This document shows positions 27,530 to 37,969 of a DNA stretch of 64,000 nucleotides, piece by piece. Origin of the DNA: Desemzia incerta (GTDB lineage: Bacteria; Bacillota; Bacilli; Lactobacillales; Carnobacteriaceae). The notes under the pieces were generated by a model that searched no databases, was not told where the DNA came from, and worked only from the letters and a program-made list of their open reading frames with translations. Where the stretch lies: the NCBI RefSeq assembly GCF_900115825.1, contig NZ_FOXW01000003.1:1-64000 (forward strand), in the 5' to 3' direction. Made by a program: the position numbers and the translations under genes. The stretch's first letter is position 1. Every line of letters starts with the position of its first letter.

Positions 27530-30500
27530 GTGAAGTGGAGTATACCTGAACGATTGATTGAAGAGGGAAGAAGCTTAGTAGATGAAAAGCGTGTTCTTTC
27601 CATCAATGCTTCAATCGAGGGAAAAATTTGGACAGCTGATGTGTTGGATGATGATCGTTACCGTATAGAACTGGACGGTACAACACGAGAACAGGATTTT
27701 TGCGAGTGTGATTATTGGAAAAATCATGGTTTTTGCAAGCATACTGTTGCAGTTGAATTGGAATTGAAAGACCGGGAGATTAGTCGTGTCATGACCCCGG
27801 AAAATGCGGAGAAAGTGGCCAAAAATTCCATTAACCCTGGAAAAGAACTGACTTTATTGTTTTCAAGACAATTTCTTGAAGATACCAACAGTTTGTATAC
27901 CGGCGGAAAAAAACAACTTCAAACACTTAAATTAGAATATAAAATTGAACACAAACCAGAAAGTACAGCCTTGATTCGTCATTCAGGCGAGGTACTGGTT
28001 GTCAGTATTAGAGCTGGATTGGATAAATTGTACGTCATTAAAGATTTGCATGGTTTTTTAACCGCTTTTAGCAACAAGGATAAATTCGAGTATAAAAGCA
28101 ATCAGTGGATCGATTTTAGTGAAGTCGAGGTAGAAAAAACAGACGCTGCACTATTGCAAGAATTGTATGTGCAAATGGAATCGCAAAACTTTGTCAGAGG
28201 GAGCTTTGTAGAGGCTAAGTCTATTTTTAACAATAAACGGTATTTCGTTTTGACGCCTTCGTTTGCTAAAACCTTTATTGAGAAATATCAAGAAGAAGCT
28301 GATTTTAGTTTTGATGTTAGTGGGGCTCATTTCAAAACAGTTGCTTTTATTGAAGGACGTTTGCCATTTGGATTCGAATTGAACAGCCAAGAAGGCGCCG
28401 TAAAATTAAACATTGACAACAATACAGATGTGTATCTGAAAGATTACCATTGGTTTTTGGTAGAGGATAAAATTTACCAGCCGACTCGAGAACAATTAAA
28501 GGCTATTCAACCGTTGCAGTCTTTCTTGCAACGACATGAAGGGAATCGGATCGACATTCAGCCGGAAGACATGCCTGACTTTACAGCTTATGTGCTGCCT
28601 ATGATTTCTAAGTTAGCCACTGTTCACATGTCTGAAGAAGTAGAAAATACGTTTATTCATGAACCGTTGAAAACGTGTATTTATTTTACTTATGCAAATG
28701 AACAGTTGCATGCCGTTGTCGAATTCAACTACCGTCATATGGTTTTGTCTACCAATCCAGAAGAAAATCAAATGCCGGAAGAAAACATCCAAGTTATCAG
28801 AGACAGTAAAAAAGAGATCCAAACGCTGAATTTATTGAATGAACTTGGGTACCAACGAGAAGAAACAGATTACACAAAACGATTGGTAAAAGATGAAAAG
28901 TTCTATGAATTTTTCACTAATGAGATTCCGTTACTCGAGCAAACAGCTGAAGTATACGTGAATGACAGTCTAGACAGCATCTTTTTAGATCAAATTGATC
29001 CTGATACGACTGTAGACATTCAACAAGAAGGCGGATTGCTGGACATTCGTTTTGATATCAAAGGCATCAGCAGAGATGAAATTAATCGAGTGCTGCAAAG
29101 TTTGATGGAACGAAAAAGCTTCCACAAATTGGATAACGGCAAGTTGTTGTCATTAGAATCAGAAGAACTGCAGCAAATCAGTCGTGTATTAAGCGAATTG
29201 CGCAGTTCGAAAGAATTTGAAAATGGCGGAATCAGTATACCGAGCTACCGAGGACTTGAACTGTCTCATTTACTAGAGAACGAGTCAGGTGTTCAGCCTG
29301 TATTATCCAGCAAATTCCAAAAAATGGTGTTGGATTTGAATCAACCGCATTCGATTGAAGCTGAATTGCCTAAAGGAATAAACGGCGAATTGAGAGGATA
29401 CCAAGTTACTGGATTTAAATGGCTTAAAATGTTGTCTCAATATGGATTTGGCGGAATACTTGCGGATGACATGGGGCTGGGAAAAACGCTGCAAGTGATC
29501 ACTTATATCCAATCTGAGATCGAAGAAGGCGAAGAAAAACCCTTCTTAATCATTGCACCGGCTTCATTGACCTATAACTGGCATCATGAATTGAAAAAGT
29601 TTGCTCCGAATATTCGTGCAACAGTTGTTTCAGGAAGCAGTGAAGAAAGAGAAGCTCAGATCAATGATGTGGTGAACAACAATGTGTTGATCACTTCTTA
29701 TCAGAGCTTCCGTCAAGATGTAGACCTGTATAAACAGCAAGCCTTCAGTACACTAGTATTGGATGAATCTCAAATGGTAAAAAATTACCACACAAAAACG
29801 TCTCAAGCTTTAAGAAGCTTGTCAGTGCCTAAGAAGTTTGCATTAAGTGGTACACCGATTGAAAATAAAATTGAAGAACTGTGGGCTATTTTCCAATTGA
29901 TCATGCCAGGATTTTTCCCGTCGATCAAAAAGTTTAAAACGTTGACGAATGAAAAAATTGCAAAAATGATTCAACCTTTTGTGCTGCGAAGAGTGAAAAA
30001 AGATGTTCTTCAAGAGCTTCCGGAAAAAATCGAGACCAACATGTTCAGTACGCTGACCAAAGACCAAAAAACGGTTTACTTGGCTTACTTGCAACAGATC
30101 CAAGAAACAGTTCAAGGAATGAGCGGAGACGATTTCAGGAAAAACCGCATCGCCATTTTAGCTTCTCTGACAAGATTACGTCAGATTTGTTGTGATCCTC
30201 GATTATTCTTGGATGACTACGAGGGAGAATCAGGCAAGTTGCTGCAATTGAAAGAAATTGTTTCGACAGCGTTAGAGAACAACAAGCGTATTTTGATTTT
30301 CTCTCAATTCACTTCGATGTTGGACATCATTCAAGCTGAATTGGAAAAAGAGGATATCTCTAGTTTCTATTTAAGCGGAAAAACCAAACCGATCGAACGG
30401 ATCAATATGGTCAATAAATTTAATGATGGAGAGAAGTCTATTTTCTTGATCTCATTAAAAGCGGGAGGAACTGGATTGAATCTTACAGGGGCAGATACTG

Positions 30501-30766
30501 TTATTCTATATGATTTGTGGTGGAACCCAGCTGTAGAAGAACAAGCAGCCGGAAGAGCTCACCGTCTTGGCCAAAAGAACGTCGTAGAAGTATGGCGCTT
30601 GATCGCTGAAGGAACGATTGAAGAAAAAATCAATGCCTTGCAGCAAGAGAAAAAATCGCTATTTGATCAAGTCATTACGGAAGATCATGGGGAAACCAGA
30701 ACGATCAATCAATTGACCGAAGAAGATATCCGAGAGATTTTAAGCATGGGTATGGAATCAGTCTAA
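27530..30766 (+). CDS. SWIM zinc-finger SNF2-family helicase-like ATPase
   Basis: A 1078-aa DNA-translocating ATPase of the SNF2/Rad54-like group. The N-terminus contains a SWIM zinc finger (Cys58, Cys60, Cys69, His71 in FCECDYWKNHGFCKH). A long bacterial SNF2-associated region (about 200-600) follows, then RecA-like domain 1 with ADDMGLGKTLQVI (near 645), DESQ at motif II and LSGTPIENK. RecA-like domain 2 has SLKAGGTGLNLT and QAAGRAHRLGQ. The GTG start at 27530 has only a weak upstream AAAGTAGG. Likely role: remodelling protein-DNA complexes in transcription or repair; the target is unknown. It stands alone, with a structured repeat just downstream. Confidence 0.88.
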   Translation: MKWSIPERLIEEGRSLVDEKRVLSINASIEGKIWTADVLDDDRYRIELDGTTREQDFCECDYWKNHGFCKHTVAVELELKDREISRVMTPENAEKVAKNSINPGKELTLLFSRQFLEDTNSLYTGGKKQLQTLKLEYKIEHKPESTALIRHSGEVLVVSIRAGLDKLYVIKDLHGFLTAFSNKDKFEYKSNQWIDFSEVEVEKTDAALLQELYVQMESQNFVRGSFVEAKSIFNNKRYFVLTPSFAKTFIEKYQEEADFSFDVSGAHFKTVAFIEGRLPFGFELNSQEGAVKLNIDNNTDVYLKDYHWFLVEDKIYQPTREQLKAIQPLQSFLQRHEGNRIDIQPEDMPDFTAYVLPMISKLATVHMSEEVENTFIHEPLKTCIYFTYANEQLHAVVEFNYRHMVLSTNPEENQMPEENIQVIRDSKKEIQTLNLLNELGYQREETDYTKRLVKDEKFYEFFTNEIPLLEQTAEVYVNDSLDSIFLDQIDPDTTVDIQQEGGLLDIRFDIKGISRDEINRVLQSLMERKSFHKLDNGKLLSLESEELQQISRVLSELRSSKEFENGGISIPSYRGLELSHLLENESGVQPVLSSKFQKMVLDLNQPHSIEAELPKGINGELRGYQVTGFKWLKMLSQYGFGGILADDMGLGKTLQVITYIQSEIEEGEEKPFLIIAPASLTYNWHHELKKFAPNIRATVVSGSSEEREAQINDVVNNNVLITSYQSFRQDVDLYKQQAFSTLVLDESQMVKNYHTKTSQALRSLSVPKKFALSGTPIENKIEELWAIFQLIMPGFFPSIKKFKTLTNEKIAKMIQPFVLRRVKKDVLQELPEKIETNMFSTLTKDQKTVYLAYLQQIQETVQGMSGDDFRKNRIAILASLTRLRQICCDPRLFLDDYEGESGKLLQLKEIVSTALENNKRILIFSQFTSMLDIIQAELEKEDISSFYLSGKTKPIERINMVNKFNDGEKSIFLISLKAGGTGLNLTGADTVILYDLWWNPAVEEQAAGRAHRLGQKNVVEVWRLIAEGTIEEKINALQQEKKSLFDQVITEDHGETRTINQLTEEDIREILSMGMESV

Positions 30767-30795
30767 GAATTGTTTTTTGTAAACTGATCTTGGCG

Positions 30796-30968
30796 TAGAA
30801 ATTTCTTACAGAATTGAGTTTGCTTTGTAAGAGCCACGGGAACGCTTGGAGCCAAGGACTCCAAGCTTGCAAGCTAAAAACAAACCCTAAGTGCTGAAGC
30901 ACCAAAGGCTTGTAATTTACATTGCATCCTTTGCGTGGCTAATAGCAACCTCAATTCTTCCAGAAATT
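30796..30968 (+). repeat. Structured intergenic repeat, family B, copy 1
   Basis: About 173 nt closely similar to 56747-56917. Predicted folding: AATTTCT (30800-30806) with AGAAATT (30962-30968), a 3x3 internal loop, AGAATTGAG (30810-30818) with CTCAATTCT (30950-30958), TTGCT with AGCAA, AGCCACG (30832-30838) with CGTGGCT (30934-30940). Inside are the hairpin GCTTGGAG/CTCCAAGC (30844-30866) and a second arm tipped by GTGC-TGAA-GCAC (30891-30902). Several stem pairs differ between copies in a compensating way. No ORF and no T-run at the end. It may be a structured RNA or a non-autonomous mobile repeat. Confidence 0.8.
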
Positions 30969-31025
30969 AAAAGGTTTATATTTTAAACAATTCAAGTTTC
31001 ATCGACTCTAGATAATGAAGAATCA

Positions 31026-31064
31026 AAATCGACAATACTTTTCATGAGTATTGTCGATTTTTTT
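31026..31064 (+). terminator. Terminator upstream of rpsB
   Basis: AAATCGACAATACT (31026-31039) and AGTATTGTCGATTT (31047-31060) form a perfect 14-bp stem ending in eight T. It ends any transcript from the SNF2 gene and repeat B. Confidence 0.95.
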
Positions 31065-31065
31065 G

Positions 31066-31094
31066 TTGCATTATTTAAAAAACGACTGTATAAT
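31066..31094 (+). promoter_or_regulatory. Sigma-A promoter of rpsB
   Basis: TTGCAT (31066-31071), a 17-bp spacer and a perfect TATAAT (31089-31094) directly follow the terminator. Confidence 0.85.
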
Positions 31095-31100
31095 ATAAGA

Positions 31101-31216
31101 CGGTGCAAAAAGCACTAACTATATCACACCTCGAAGGATGCAATAGAAGGTGCTTAAGGTTACTTAAGTCTCTTTGCAGTTGATTTTGAGGGAGGGATAA
31201 ATACAAAACCAAATGG
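31101..31216 (+). promoter_or_regulatory. Long rpsB leader, possible ribosomal protein-responsive element
   Basis: From the expected start point to the ribosome site there are about 115 nt with possible stems: GGTGC...GCAC near the start, a CTTAAG-GTTA-CTTAAG hairpin near 31154-31169, and GCAA/TTGC around it. Ribosomal protein operons often carry autoregulatory leaders. No named motif is recognised here. Confidence 0.35.
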
Positions 31217-31228
31217 AGGAACACAATC

Positions 31229-32017
31229 ATGGCAGTAATTTCTATGAAACAATTGCTAGAAGCAGGAGTTCATTTTGGACACCAAACACGTCGTTGGAAC
31301 CCAAAAATGAAAAAATACATCTTTACAGAAAGAAACGGTATCTACATCATTGACTTGCAAAAAACAGTCAAATTAGCAGATACTGCTTACAAATATGTAA
31401 GAGATGTAGCTGAAAACGGCGGAATCGCTCTTTTCGTAGGTACTAAAAAACAAGCTCAAGAATCAGTTAAAGAAGAAGCACAACGTGCTGGTCAATTCTA
31501 CGTTAACCACCGTTGGTTAGGTGGAACTTTAACTAACTGGGATACTATTCAAAAACGTATTCAACGTTTGAAAAACATCGACAAAATGGAAGCAGATGGA
31601 ACTTTCGAAGTACTTCCTAAAAAAGAAGTAGGTATTTTGATCAAAGAACGCGACCGTTTAGAAAAATTCTTAGGCGGAATCAAAGATATGCCTAGAATTC
31701 CTGACGTGATGTTCGTAGTTGACCCTCGTAAAGAACGTATCGCAATTCAAGAAGCTCACAAATTAAACATTCCTATCGTTGCAATGGTTGATACTAACTG
31801 TGATCCAGATGAAATCGATGTAGTAATCCCATCTAACGATGATGCTATTCGTGCAGTTAAATTGATTACTTCAAAAATGGCTGACGCTATGATCGAAGGA
31901 AACCAAGGTGAAGACGAAGTAGTTGAAGAAACTTTCACTGCTGAAGCTCCAGAATCAACTGAAACTTCTTCTATCGAAGAAATCGTAGAAGTTGTTGAAG
32001 GCGACAACGCTGAATAA
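31229..32017 (+). CDS. rpsB: 30S ribosomal protein S2 (uS2)
   Basis: Component of the small subunit near the neck and platform, needed for binding of S1-type proteins and for initiation. The 262-aa protein starts [27 protein letters not shown] and contains [12 protein letters not shown] and the conserved DTNCDP. The C-terminus is a long acidic extension of about 35 residues (many Glu, Thr). GGAGG precedes ATG 31229. It is followed by a hairpin and then tsf, the usual rpsB-tsf order. Confidence 0.97.
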   Translation: MAVISMKQLLEAGVHFGHQTRRWNPKMKKYIFTERNGIYIIDLQKTVKLADTAYKYVRDVAENGGIALFVGTKKQAQESVKEEAQRAGQFYVNHRWLGGTLTNWDTIQKRIQRLKNIDKMEADGTFEVLPKKEVGILIKERDRLEKFLGGIKDMPRIPDVMFVVDPRKERIAIQEAHKLNIPIVAMVDTNCDPDEIDVVIPSNDDAIRAVKLITSKMADAMIEGNQGEDEVVEETFTAEAPESTETSSIEEIVEVVEGDNAE

Positions 32018-32032
32018 TAACTAGAACATTAT

Positions 32033-32115
32033 AAAAGCTGTCTCGATAAAAGTGAGAAGTGAATAGCGACTTTTTACAAAGCGGCGTCATTTCATTTTTA
32101 GAGGCAGCTTTTTAT
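32033..32115 (+). terminator. Long branched hairpin between rpsB and tsf
   Basis: AAAAGCTGTCTC (32033-32044) pairs with GAGGCAGCTTTT (32101-32112) with one G-T pair, enclosing about 55 nt of further partial stems, and T follows. It probably acts as a partial terminator or processing site that lowers tsf expression relative to rpsB. Confidence 0.65.
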
Positions 32116-32179
32116 ATAAAATTAAACAGACCTCAAAAACTTTTAAAAAGATTTGAACAAGTAAATAGGAGGAATAAAA

Positions 32180-33061
32180 ATGGCAAAAGTAACAGCTGCT
32201 TTAGTAAAAGAATTACGTGATATGACTGGTGTTGGAATGATGGATGCTAAAAAAGCATTAGTAGCCGTTGATGGAGACATGGACGCTGCAGTAGACTACC
32301 TAAGAGAAAAAGGTATGGCAAAAGCTGCTAAAAAAGCTGACCGTATCGCTGCTGAAGGTTTAACAGGTATTTACGCAGAAGGCAACATTGCTGCTTTAAC
32401 AGAAATCAACTCAGAAACAGACTTTGTTTCTAAAAACGAGCAATTCCAAACTTTAGTAGGTAACATTACTGAAGCAATTGCTAAAGAAAACCCAGCAACT
32501 TTAGAAGATGCTAACAAATTAAACTCTGGTGAAGGTACGATTGAATCAGAAATCATTTCTGCTACAACTACTATCGGAGAAAAAATTAGCTTACGTCGTT
32601 TCGTGCGCTTTGAAAAAACTGAAGGCGAAACTTTCGGTTCTTACTTGCACATGGGCGGACGTATCGGTGTATTGGTACATTTAGATGCTGCTGATAAAGA
32701 AGATGTAGCACGTGACGTTGCAATGCATATCGCTGCTATCAACCCTCTATACATCACTCGTGATGAAGTACCTGCTGATAAAATTGAACATGAAACAAAA
32801 GTTTTAACTGAACAAGCTTTGAACGAAGGAAAACCAGCTAACATCGTTGAAAAAATGATCAAAGGTCGTTTAAGCAAATGGTTGTCTGAAATTAGTTTAG
32901 TAGACCAACCATTCGTTAAAGATCCAGACCAAACTGTTGGTGACTACTTGAAAGCTCACGGTGCTTCTGTAAAAGAATTTGCTCGTTTTGAAGTTGGCGA
33001 AGGAATCGAAAAACGTCAAGAAAACTTTGCTGACGAAGTAATGAGTCAAGTTAAAAAATAA
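32180..33061 (+). CDS. tsf: Elongation factor Ts
   Basis: Guanine nucleotide exchange factor that regenerates EF-Tu-GTP. The 293-aa protein has an N-terminal UBA-like region ([19 protein letters not shown]), the EF-Tu contact motif [12 protein letters not shown] (about 76-87) and the [19 protein letters not shown] segment at the C-terminus. AGGAGG precedes ATG 32180. It is second in the rpsB-tsf unit and ends in its own terminator. Confidence 0.97.
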   Translation: MAKVTAALVKELRDMTGVGMMDAKKALVAVDGDMDAAVDYLREKGMAKAAKKADRIAAEGLTGIYAEGNIAALTEINSETDFVSKNEQFQTLVGNITEAIAKENPATLEDANKLNSGEGTIESEIISATTTIGEKISLRRFVRFEKTEGETFGSYLHMGGRIGVLVHLDAADKEDVARDVAMHIAAINPLYITRDEVPADKIEHETKVLTEQALNEGKPANIVEKMIKGRLSKWLSEISLVDQPFVKDPDQTVGDYLKAHGASVKEFARFEVGEGIEKRQENFADEVMSQVKK

Positions 33062-33070
33062 ACCATTTTT

Positions 33071-33105
33071 ATAGAGAGGAGTACTTTTATCCTCTCTATT
33101 TTTTG
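33071..33105 (+). terminator. Terminator of tsf
   Basis: ATAGAGAGGA (33071-33080) pairs with TCCTCTCTAT (33090-33099), followed by six T. Confidence 0.92.
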
Positions 33106-33229
33106 TATCATTTTGTCTGCTGAGGCGTTTCCATTATTGAAAAATCTTTTTAATCAATGAGAAACTCGTCTCTTAGTTGAATCTTAATGAAGTTTCCAAC
33201 TGAGTATGATAAAATACTAATGTAAATAG

Positions 33230-34532
<1,303 letters not shown>

Positions 34533-34555
34533 TTCTTTTTTCTGAGCCGGATAGT

Positions 34556-34612
34556 AAAAAGCAGCATGCCTCTTTCGACCTTTACGGTAAGAGCGGCATA
34601 CTGCTTTTTTTA
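34556..34612. terminator. Terminator of frr, usable from both strands
   Basis: AAAAAGCAG...ATGCC...CTCTT pairs with AAGAG...GGCAT...CTGCTTTTTT across a 14-nt loop. An A-run on the left gives a T-run for the opposite strand, where a small gene ends at 34628. Confidence 0.9.
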
Positions 34613-34627
34613 TTTTATGGCCAGCGA

Positions 34628-34747
34628 TTAAAACTTGGCTGTTTTAGGTTTCTTTTTAGAGTCATCACCTAGAATCAGTGATGTCACTTTAGTTGCGATA
34701 GCGGAAATAACTAATCCCACGATAAATTGAACAAGTCTACGTTTCAT
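34628..34747 (-). CDS. 39-aa single-pass membrane peptide, hypothetical
   Basis: A short gene read from the sequence by hand. On the minus strand ATG (34745-34747) follows a perfect AAGGAGG. The product starts MKRRLVQFIVGLVISAIATK, continues VTSLILGDDSKKKPKTAKF and stops at TAA 34628. It has a positive N-terminus, one hydrophobic helix (about 5-25) and a basic hydrophilic tail, a layout typical of small membrane proteins. TATACT lies upstream (plus 34792-34797) as a -10 candidate, and the frr terminator serves as its end. I do not recognise a family. Confidence 0.7.
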   Translation of the reverse strand: MKRRLVQFIVGLVISAIATKVTSLILGDDSKKKPKTAKF

Positions 34748-35016
34748 AGAACAGCCTCCTTAATAGTTTAAACATGTCTTTCAATACATATAGTATACCA
34801 CTGCATGAAGGGATAATCGAAAAATATACTCAGTGGATAAGAGAAAATTAGCTCCTCATGCAGCGTTTTTATCATTTGAAGGAGTGTAAAATAAGTTTTT
34901 AATGCGTCAGTTCGATTGGTTCTAAATATTATATTTTCTTTAAATCATAGGATTTTAAAGAATGATTTGCTACAATAGAAGGGGTAAAGTTTGATAGTGA
35001 AGGGCGGTCAATCGTA
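34748..35016. other. Divergent promoter region between the small peptide gene and uppS
   Basis: No further gene seen. It contains TATACT on the minus strand (34792-34797) and TACAAT shortly before uppS (about 34971-34976) as -10 candidates, both with weak -35 boxes. Confidence 0.4.
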
Positions 35017-35778
35017 ATGAGTGATCAAGAAAGAGAAGATAATCAAGAAGTGTATCACTTCTCGCCAGATGAAAGTGTGCCGAATCATGTGGCCATTATT
35101 ATGGATGGAAATGGACGATGGGCAAAAAATCGCGGTTTCAAGCGGTCAGCAGGCCATCGAGCTGGTATGGATCAAGTAAAAATAATTGCGCGGCATGCCA
35201 ATAAAAGAGGTATCAAAGCGTTAACCGTTTATGCTTTTTCAACAGAAAATTGGAAACGGCCATTAGATGAAGTGAACTATCTAATGCAGTTGCCGATAGA
35301 ATTTTTTGATGAGTTTATGCCGGAAATTATGGAGGCTGGAATACGAGTGACCATGATAGGGCTCCATGAAAAATTACCTAGAAAAACAAAAAAAGTTATG
35401 GAACGTGCCATAAAAGAAACGGCCCATAATACAGGTATGATTTTAAATTTTGCGGTCAATTACGGTGGCCGGAACGAAATAGTGGAAGCAGCGAAAGCAA
35501 TGGCAGAAGATATCAGTGCAGGTAAACTAAAACCGCAAAAATTAACAGAAGAAGATTTTGAAGACTATTTGATGACATCCGTATTAGGAGCTTATCAAAA
35601 TGTTGATTACATGATACGGACGAGCGGAGAAGAAAGAATCAGCAATTTTATGCTTTGGCAAAATGCTTATAGCGAATTCTATTTTTCATCTCTTGCATGG
35701 CCTGATTTTGACGAAAAAGCTTTTGATGAAGCGTTAGCTGTCTATCAAAAACGACAACGCCGATTTGGAGGGCTTTAA
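35017..35778 (+). CDS. uppS: Isoprenyl transferase, undecaprenyl diphosphate synthase
   Basis: Adds eight isopentenyl units to farnesyl diphosphate to make the C55 lipid carrier for peptidoglycan and teichoic acid. The 253-aa product has an extended acidic N-terminus (about 22 residues), then the cis-prenyltransferase motifs AIIMDGNGRWAK with the catalytic Asp, GHRAGMD, TVYAFSTENWKRP, NFAVNYGGRNEI, and DYMIRTSGEERISNFMLWQ with the substrate-binding Arg pair. ATG 35017 is preceded by GAAGGGCGG. The gene leads the uppS-cdsA-rseP run. Confidence 0.95.
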   Translation: MSDQEREDNQEVYHFSPDESVPNHVAIIMDGNGRWAKNRGFKRSAGHRAGMDQVKIIARHANKRGIKALTVYAFSTENWKRPLDEVNYLMQLPIEFFDEFMPEIMEAGIRVTMIGLHEKLPRKTKKVMERAIKETAHNTGMILNFAVNYGGRNEIVEAAKAMAEDISAGKLKPQKLTEEDFEDYLMTSVLGAYQNVDYMIRTSGEERISNFMLWQNAYSEFYFSSLAWPDFDEKAFDEALAVYQKRQRRFGGL

Positions 35779-35809
35779 AAGTTCTCATTGAATATTAGGA
35801 GGAAATAGT

Positions 35810-36595
35810 GTGAAAGAAAGAATAATCACTGCTTTAGTGATGGCAGCTATCTTTATACCTGTAGTGTATACTGGCGGCTGGTTATTAGGAAGTATTATTG
35901 CAATTTTAGCTATTATTGGATTAAGCGAATTATTTAAAATGAAAGGCAATAACATCCTCTCGATAGAAGGTGTCATTTCCATTGTTGCTTTGATGGGGTT
36001 TATTTTTTCGGCAGAACTGAGAGACATTCTTCCGCAAAACTTTAATTCAGACGCGTGGATTCATTTAGCAGCTATTATATTACTTATTCAAACGGTTTTC
36101 TCAAAAAATAATTTCTCTTTCGATGATGCTGCAGTATCTATCTTAGGCATTATCTATATTGGTTTTGGATTCAAATCATTACTAGAGACAAGAGAAATCG
36201 GATTAGAATTGTTGATTTTAGTATTGATCACGATTTGGACGACCGATATTTGCGCTTATTTATTCGGACGCAAAATCGGCAAACATAAGCTGGCTCCAAA
36301 CATCAGTCCGAATAAGACGATAGAAGGTTCAGTGGCAGGAACAGTCAGTGCCATATTAGTGGCTGGCATCTACTTGTATTTCATCGAAGTAGCAGGAGCG
36401 ACTACATGGACATTAGTCTTGATGGCATTGCTGTCTATGGCAGGACAATTTGGCGACTTAGTAGAATCAGCATTCAAACGCTATTACAATACAAAAGATT
36501 CAGGAAATATTTTCCCAGGGCATGGGGGAGTGTTGGATCGATTTGACAGCATTTTATTTGTATTCCCCATTTTAAATCTTGTCGGCTTAGTGTAA
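35810..36595 (+). CDS. cdsA: Phosphatidate cytidylyltransferase
   Basis: Integral membrane enzyme that makes CDP-diacylglycerol from phosphatidate and CTP. The 261-aa protein is mostly hydrophobic helices and ends with the CDS signature: AFKRYYNTKDSG followed by FPGHGGVLDRFDS. GTG 35810 is preceded by AGGAGG with good spacing. It is second in the uppS-cdsA-rseP run; its substrate is the product of plsC-type enzymes such as the one at 22248-22865. Confidence 0.95.
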   Translation: MKERIITALVMAAIFIPVVYTGGWLLGSIIAILAIIGLSELFKMKGNNILSIEGVISIVALMGFIFSAELRDILPQNFNSDAWIHLAAIILLIQTVFSKNNFSFDDAAVSILGIIYIGFGFKSLLETREIGLELLILVLITIWTTDICAYLFGRKIGKHKLAPNISPNKTIEGSVAGTVSAILVAGIYLYFIEVAGATTWTLVLMALLSMAGQFGDLVESAFKRYYNTKDSGNIFPGHGGVLDRFDSILFVFPILNLVGLV

Positions 36596-36647
36596 TAGAG
36601 CGGACGAGTTTAAACGAAATGGAAGTTTAGAGCAGAGGAGCAATTTG

Positions 36648-37919
36648 ATGATAACGACAATTCTTACATTCATTCTTGTGTTTAGTATATTAGTTGTATT
36701 TCACGAATACGGGCATTACTATTTTGCAAAAAAATCAGGTATCTTAGTCCGAGAATTTGCTATTGGATTTGGACCTAAAATCTTTTCGTATCGAAAAAAT
36801 GAAACAACCTATACTGTTCGATTACTGCCGGTTGGCGGATATGTACGTATGGCCGGTTATGAGGAAGACATCGAGATCAAACCAGGAACTCCAATCAGCT
36901 TAGTACTGGATGCGAATGGGAAAGTCAAAACGATCAATACGTCTAAAAAGAAACAACTGGTCAATGCTACTCCAATTGAAGTGTCTGCTGTAGATTTAGA
37001 AAAAGACTTATTTATTGAAGGGTTTGTCAATGGCGAATCCGAACAAGCAACTCGTTTTTCTGTAAACAGAGATGCCTTATTGATTGAAGAAGATGGAACG
37101 GAAGTCCAAATTGCACCACTGGATGTTCAATTTCAATCAGCCAGCTTGCCTCAGCGAATGATGACTAATTTCGCTGGTCCGATGAACAATATTATTTTAG
37201 CTATTGTGGCGTTCATTATCTTGGCATTCATCCAAGGCGGCGTGCCTTCTTATGTAAATGAAATAGGAGAAGTTCTGCCGGACAGTACAGCAGAACAGGC
37301 TGGATTAGTCGAAGGAGACAAAGTATCTGCTATTGATGGAGAGAAAGTTTCCGATTGGAACGAGATGGTCCAAATCATCCAAGCAAATCCAGAAGAAGAA
37401 TTGGTCTTATCGGTTCAGCATGAAGATGGATCCGAGGAAGACATAACGATTGTGCCCGATACAACCAAAGCAACCGATGGCACTGAACATGGCGCTATTG
37501 GGATTCAAGTTCCTATGGATACCAGCTTCTGGGCCAAAATCGGTTCAGGATTTACACAAACATGGGCAGTAGCCACTCAAATCGTTGCGGCGCTAGCTTC
37601 TATATTTACTTCTGGTTTTTCAGTAGATATGTTTGGGGGACCCGTAGCTATTTACGCTACTACAGAAGCTGTTGTAGCTACTGGATTTATAGGAGTCTTG
37701 AATTGGTTGGCGTTTTTAAGTGTCAACTTGGGAATCATCAATTTAATGCCGATTCCTGCTTTAGACGGCGGGAAATTAGTGTTGAATATCATTGAAGGGG
37801 TACGCGGAAAACCACTCAGTGAAGAAAAAGAAGGGGTCGTTACATTGATAGGGGTAGGGTTGCTGCTTTTATTGATGTTGGCTGTAACTTGGAATGACAT
37901 TCAACGTTATTTCCTGTAA
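36648..37919 (+). CDS. rseP: RIP metalloprotease RseP/Eep
   Basis: Intramembrane zinc protease of the site-2 protease family that cuts anti-sigma factors, signal peptides and pheromone precursors. The 423-aa protein has HEYGH in the first helix (His19, Glu20, His23), a PDZ domain (about 205-290) and the second metal motif NLMPIPALDGG in a late helix, with further membrane helices at the C-terminus. ATG 36648 has GAGGAG 8 nt upstream; the TTG at 36645 is one codon earlier. In Enterococcus proS often follows; here a hairpin and polC follow directly. Confidence 0.94.
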   Translation: MITTILTFILVFSILVVFHEYGHYYFAKKSGILVREFAIGFGPKIFSYRKNETTYTVRLLPVGGYVRMAGYEEDIEIKPGTPISLVLDANGKVKTINTSKKKQLVNATPIEVSAVDLEKDLFIEGFVNGESEQATRFSVNRDALLIEEDGTEVQIAPLDVQFQSASLPQRMMTNFAGPMNNIILAIVAFIILAFIQGGVPSYVNEIGEVLPDSTAEQAGLVEGDKVSAIDGEKVSDWNEMVQIIQANPEEELVLSVQHEDGSEEDITIVPDTTKATDGTEHGAIGIQVPMDTSFWAKIGSGFTQTWAVATQIVAALASIFTSGFSVDMFGGPVAIYATTEAVVATGFIGVLNWLAFLSVNLGIINLMPIPALDGGKLVLNIIEGVRGKPLSEEKEGVVTLIGVGLLLLLMLAVTWNDIQRYFL

Positions 37920-37969
37920 ACTGAGAAGTAGGTTTTTGCCGCAGATGTAAAAGAACTATAGAATAAAAA

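Noticed and set aside
33121-33200. AACTCGTCT near 33163 as a third copy of repeat A
   Set aside because: Only this short word matches; the GAGAGT start, CTTATAG block and paired stems are absent.
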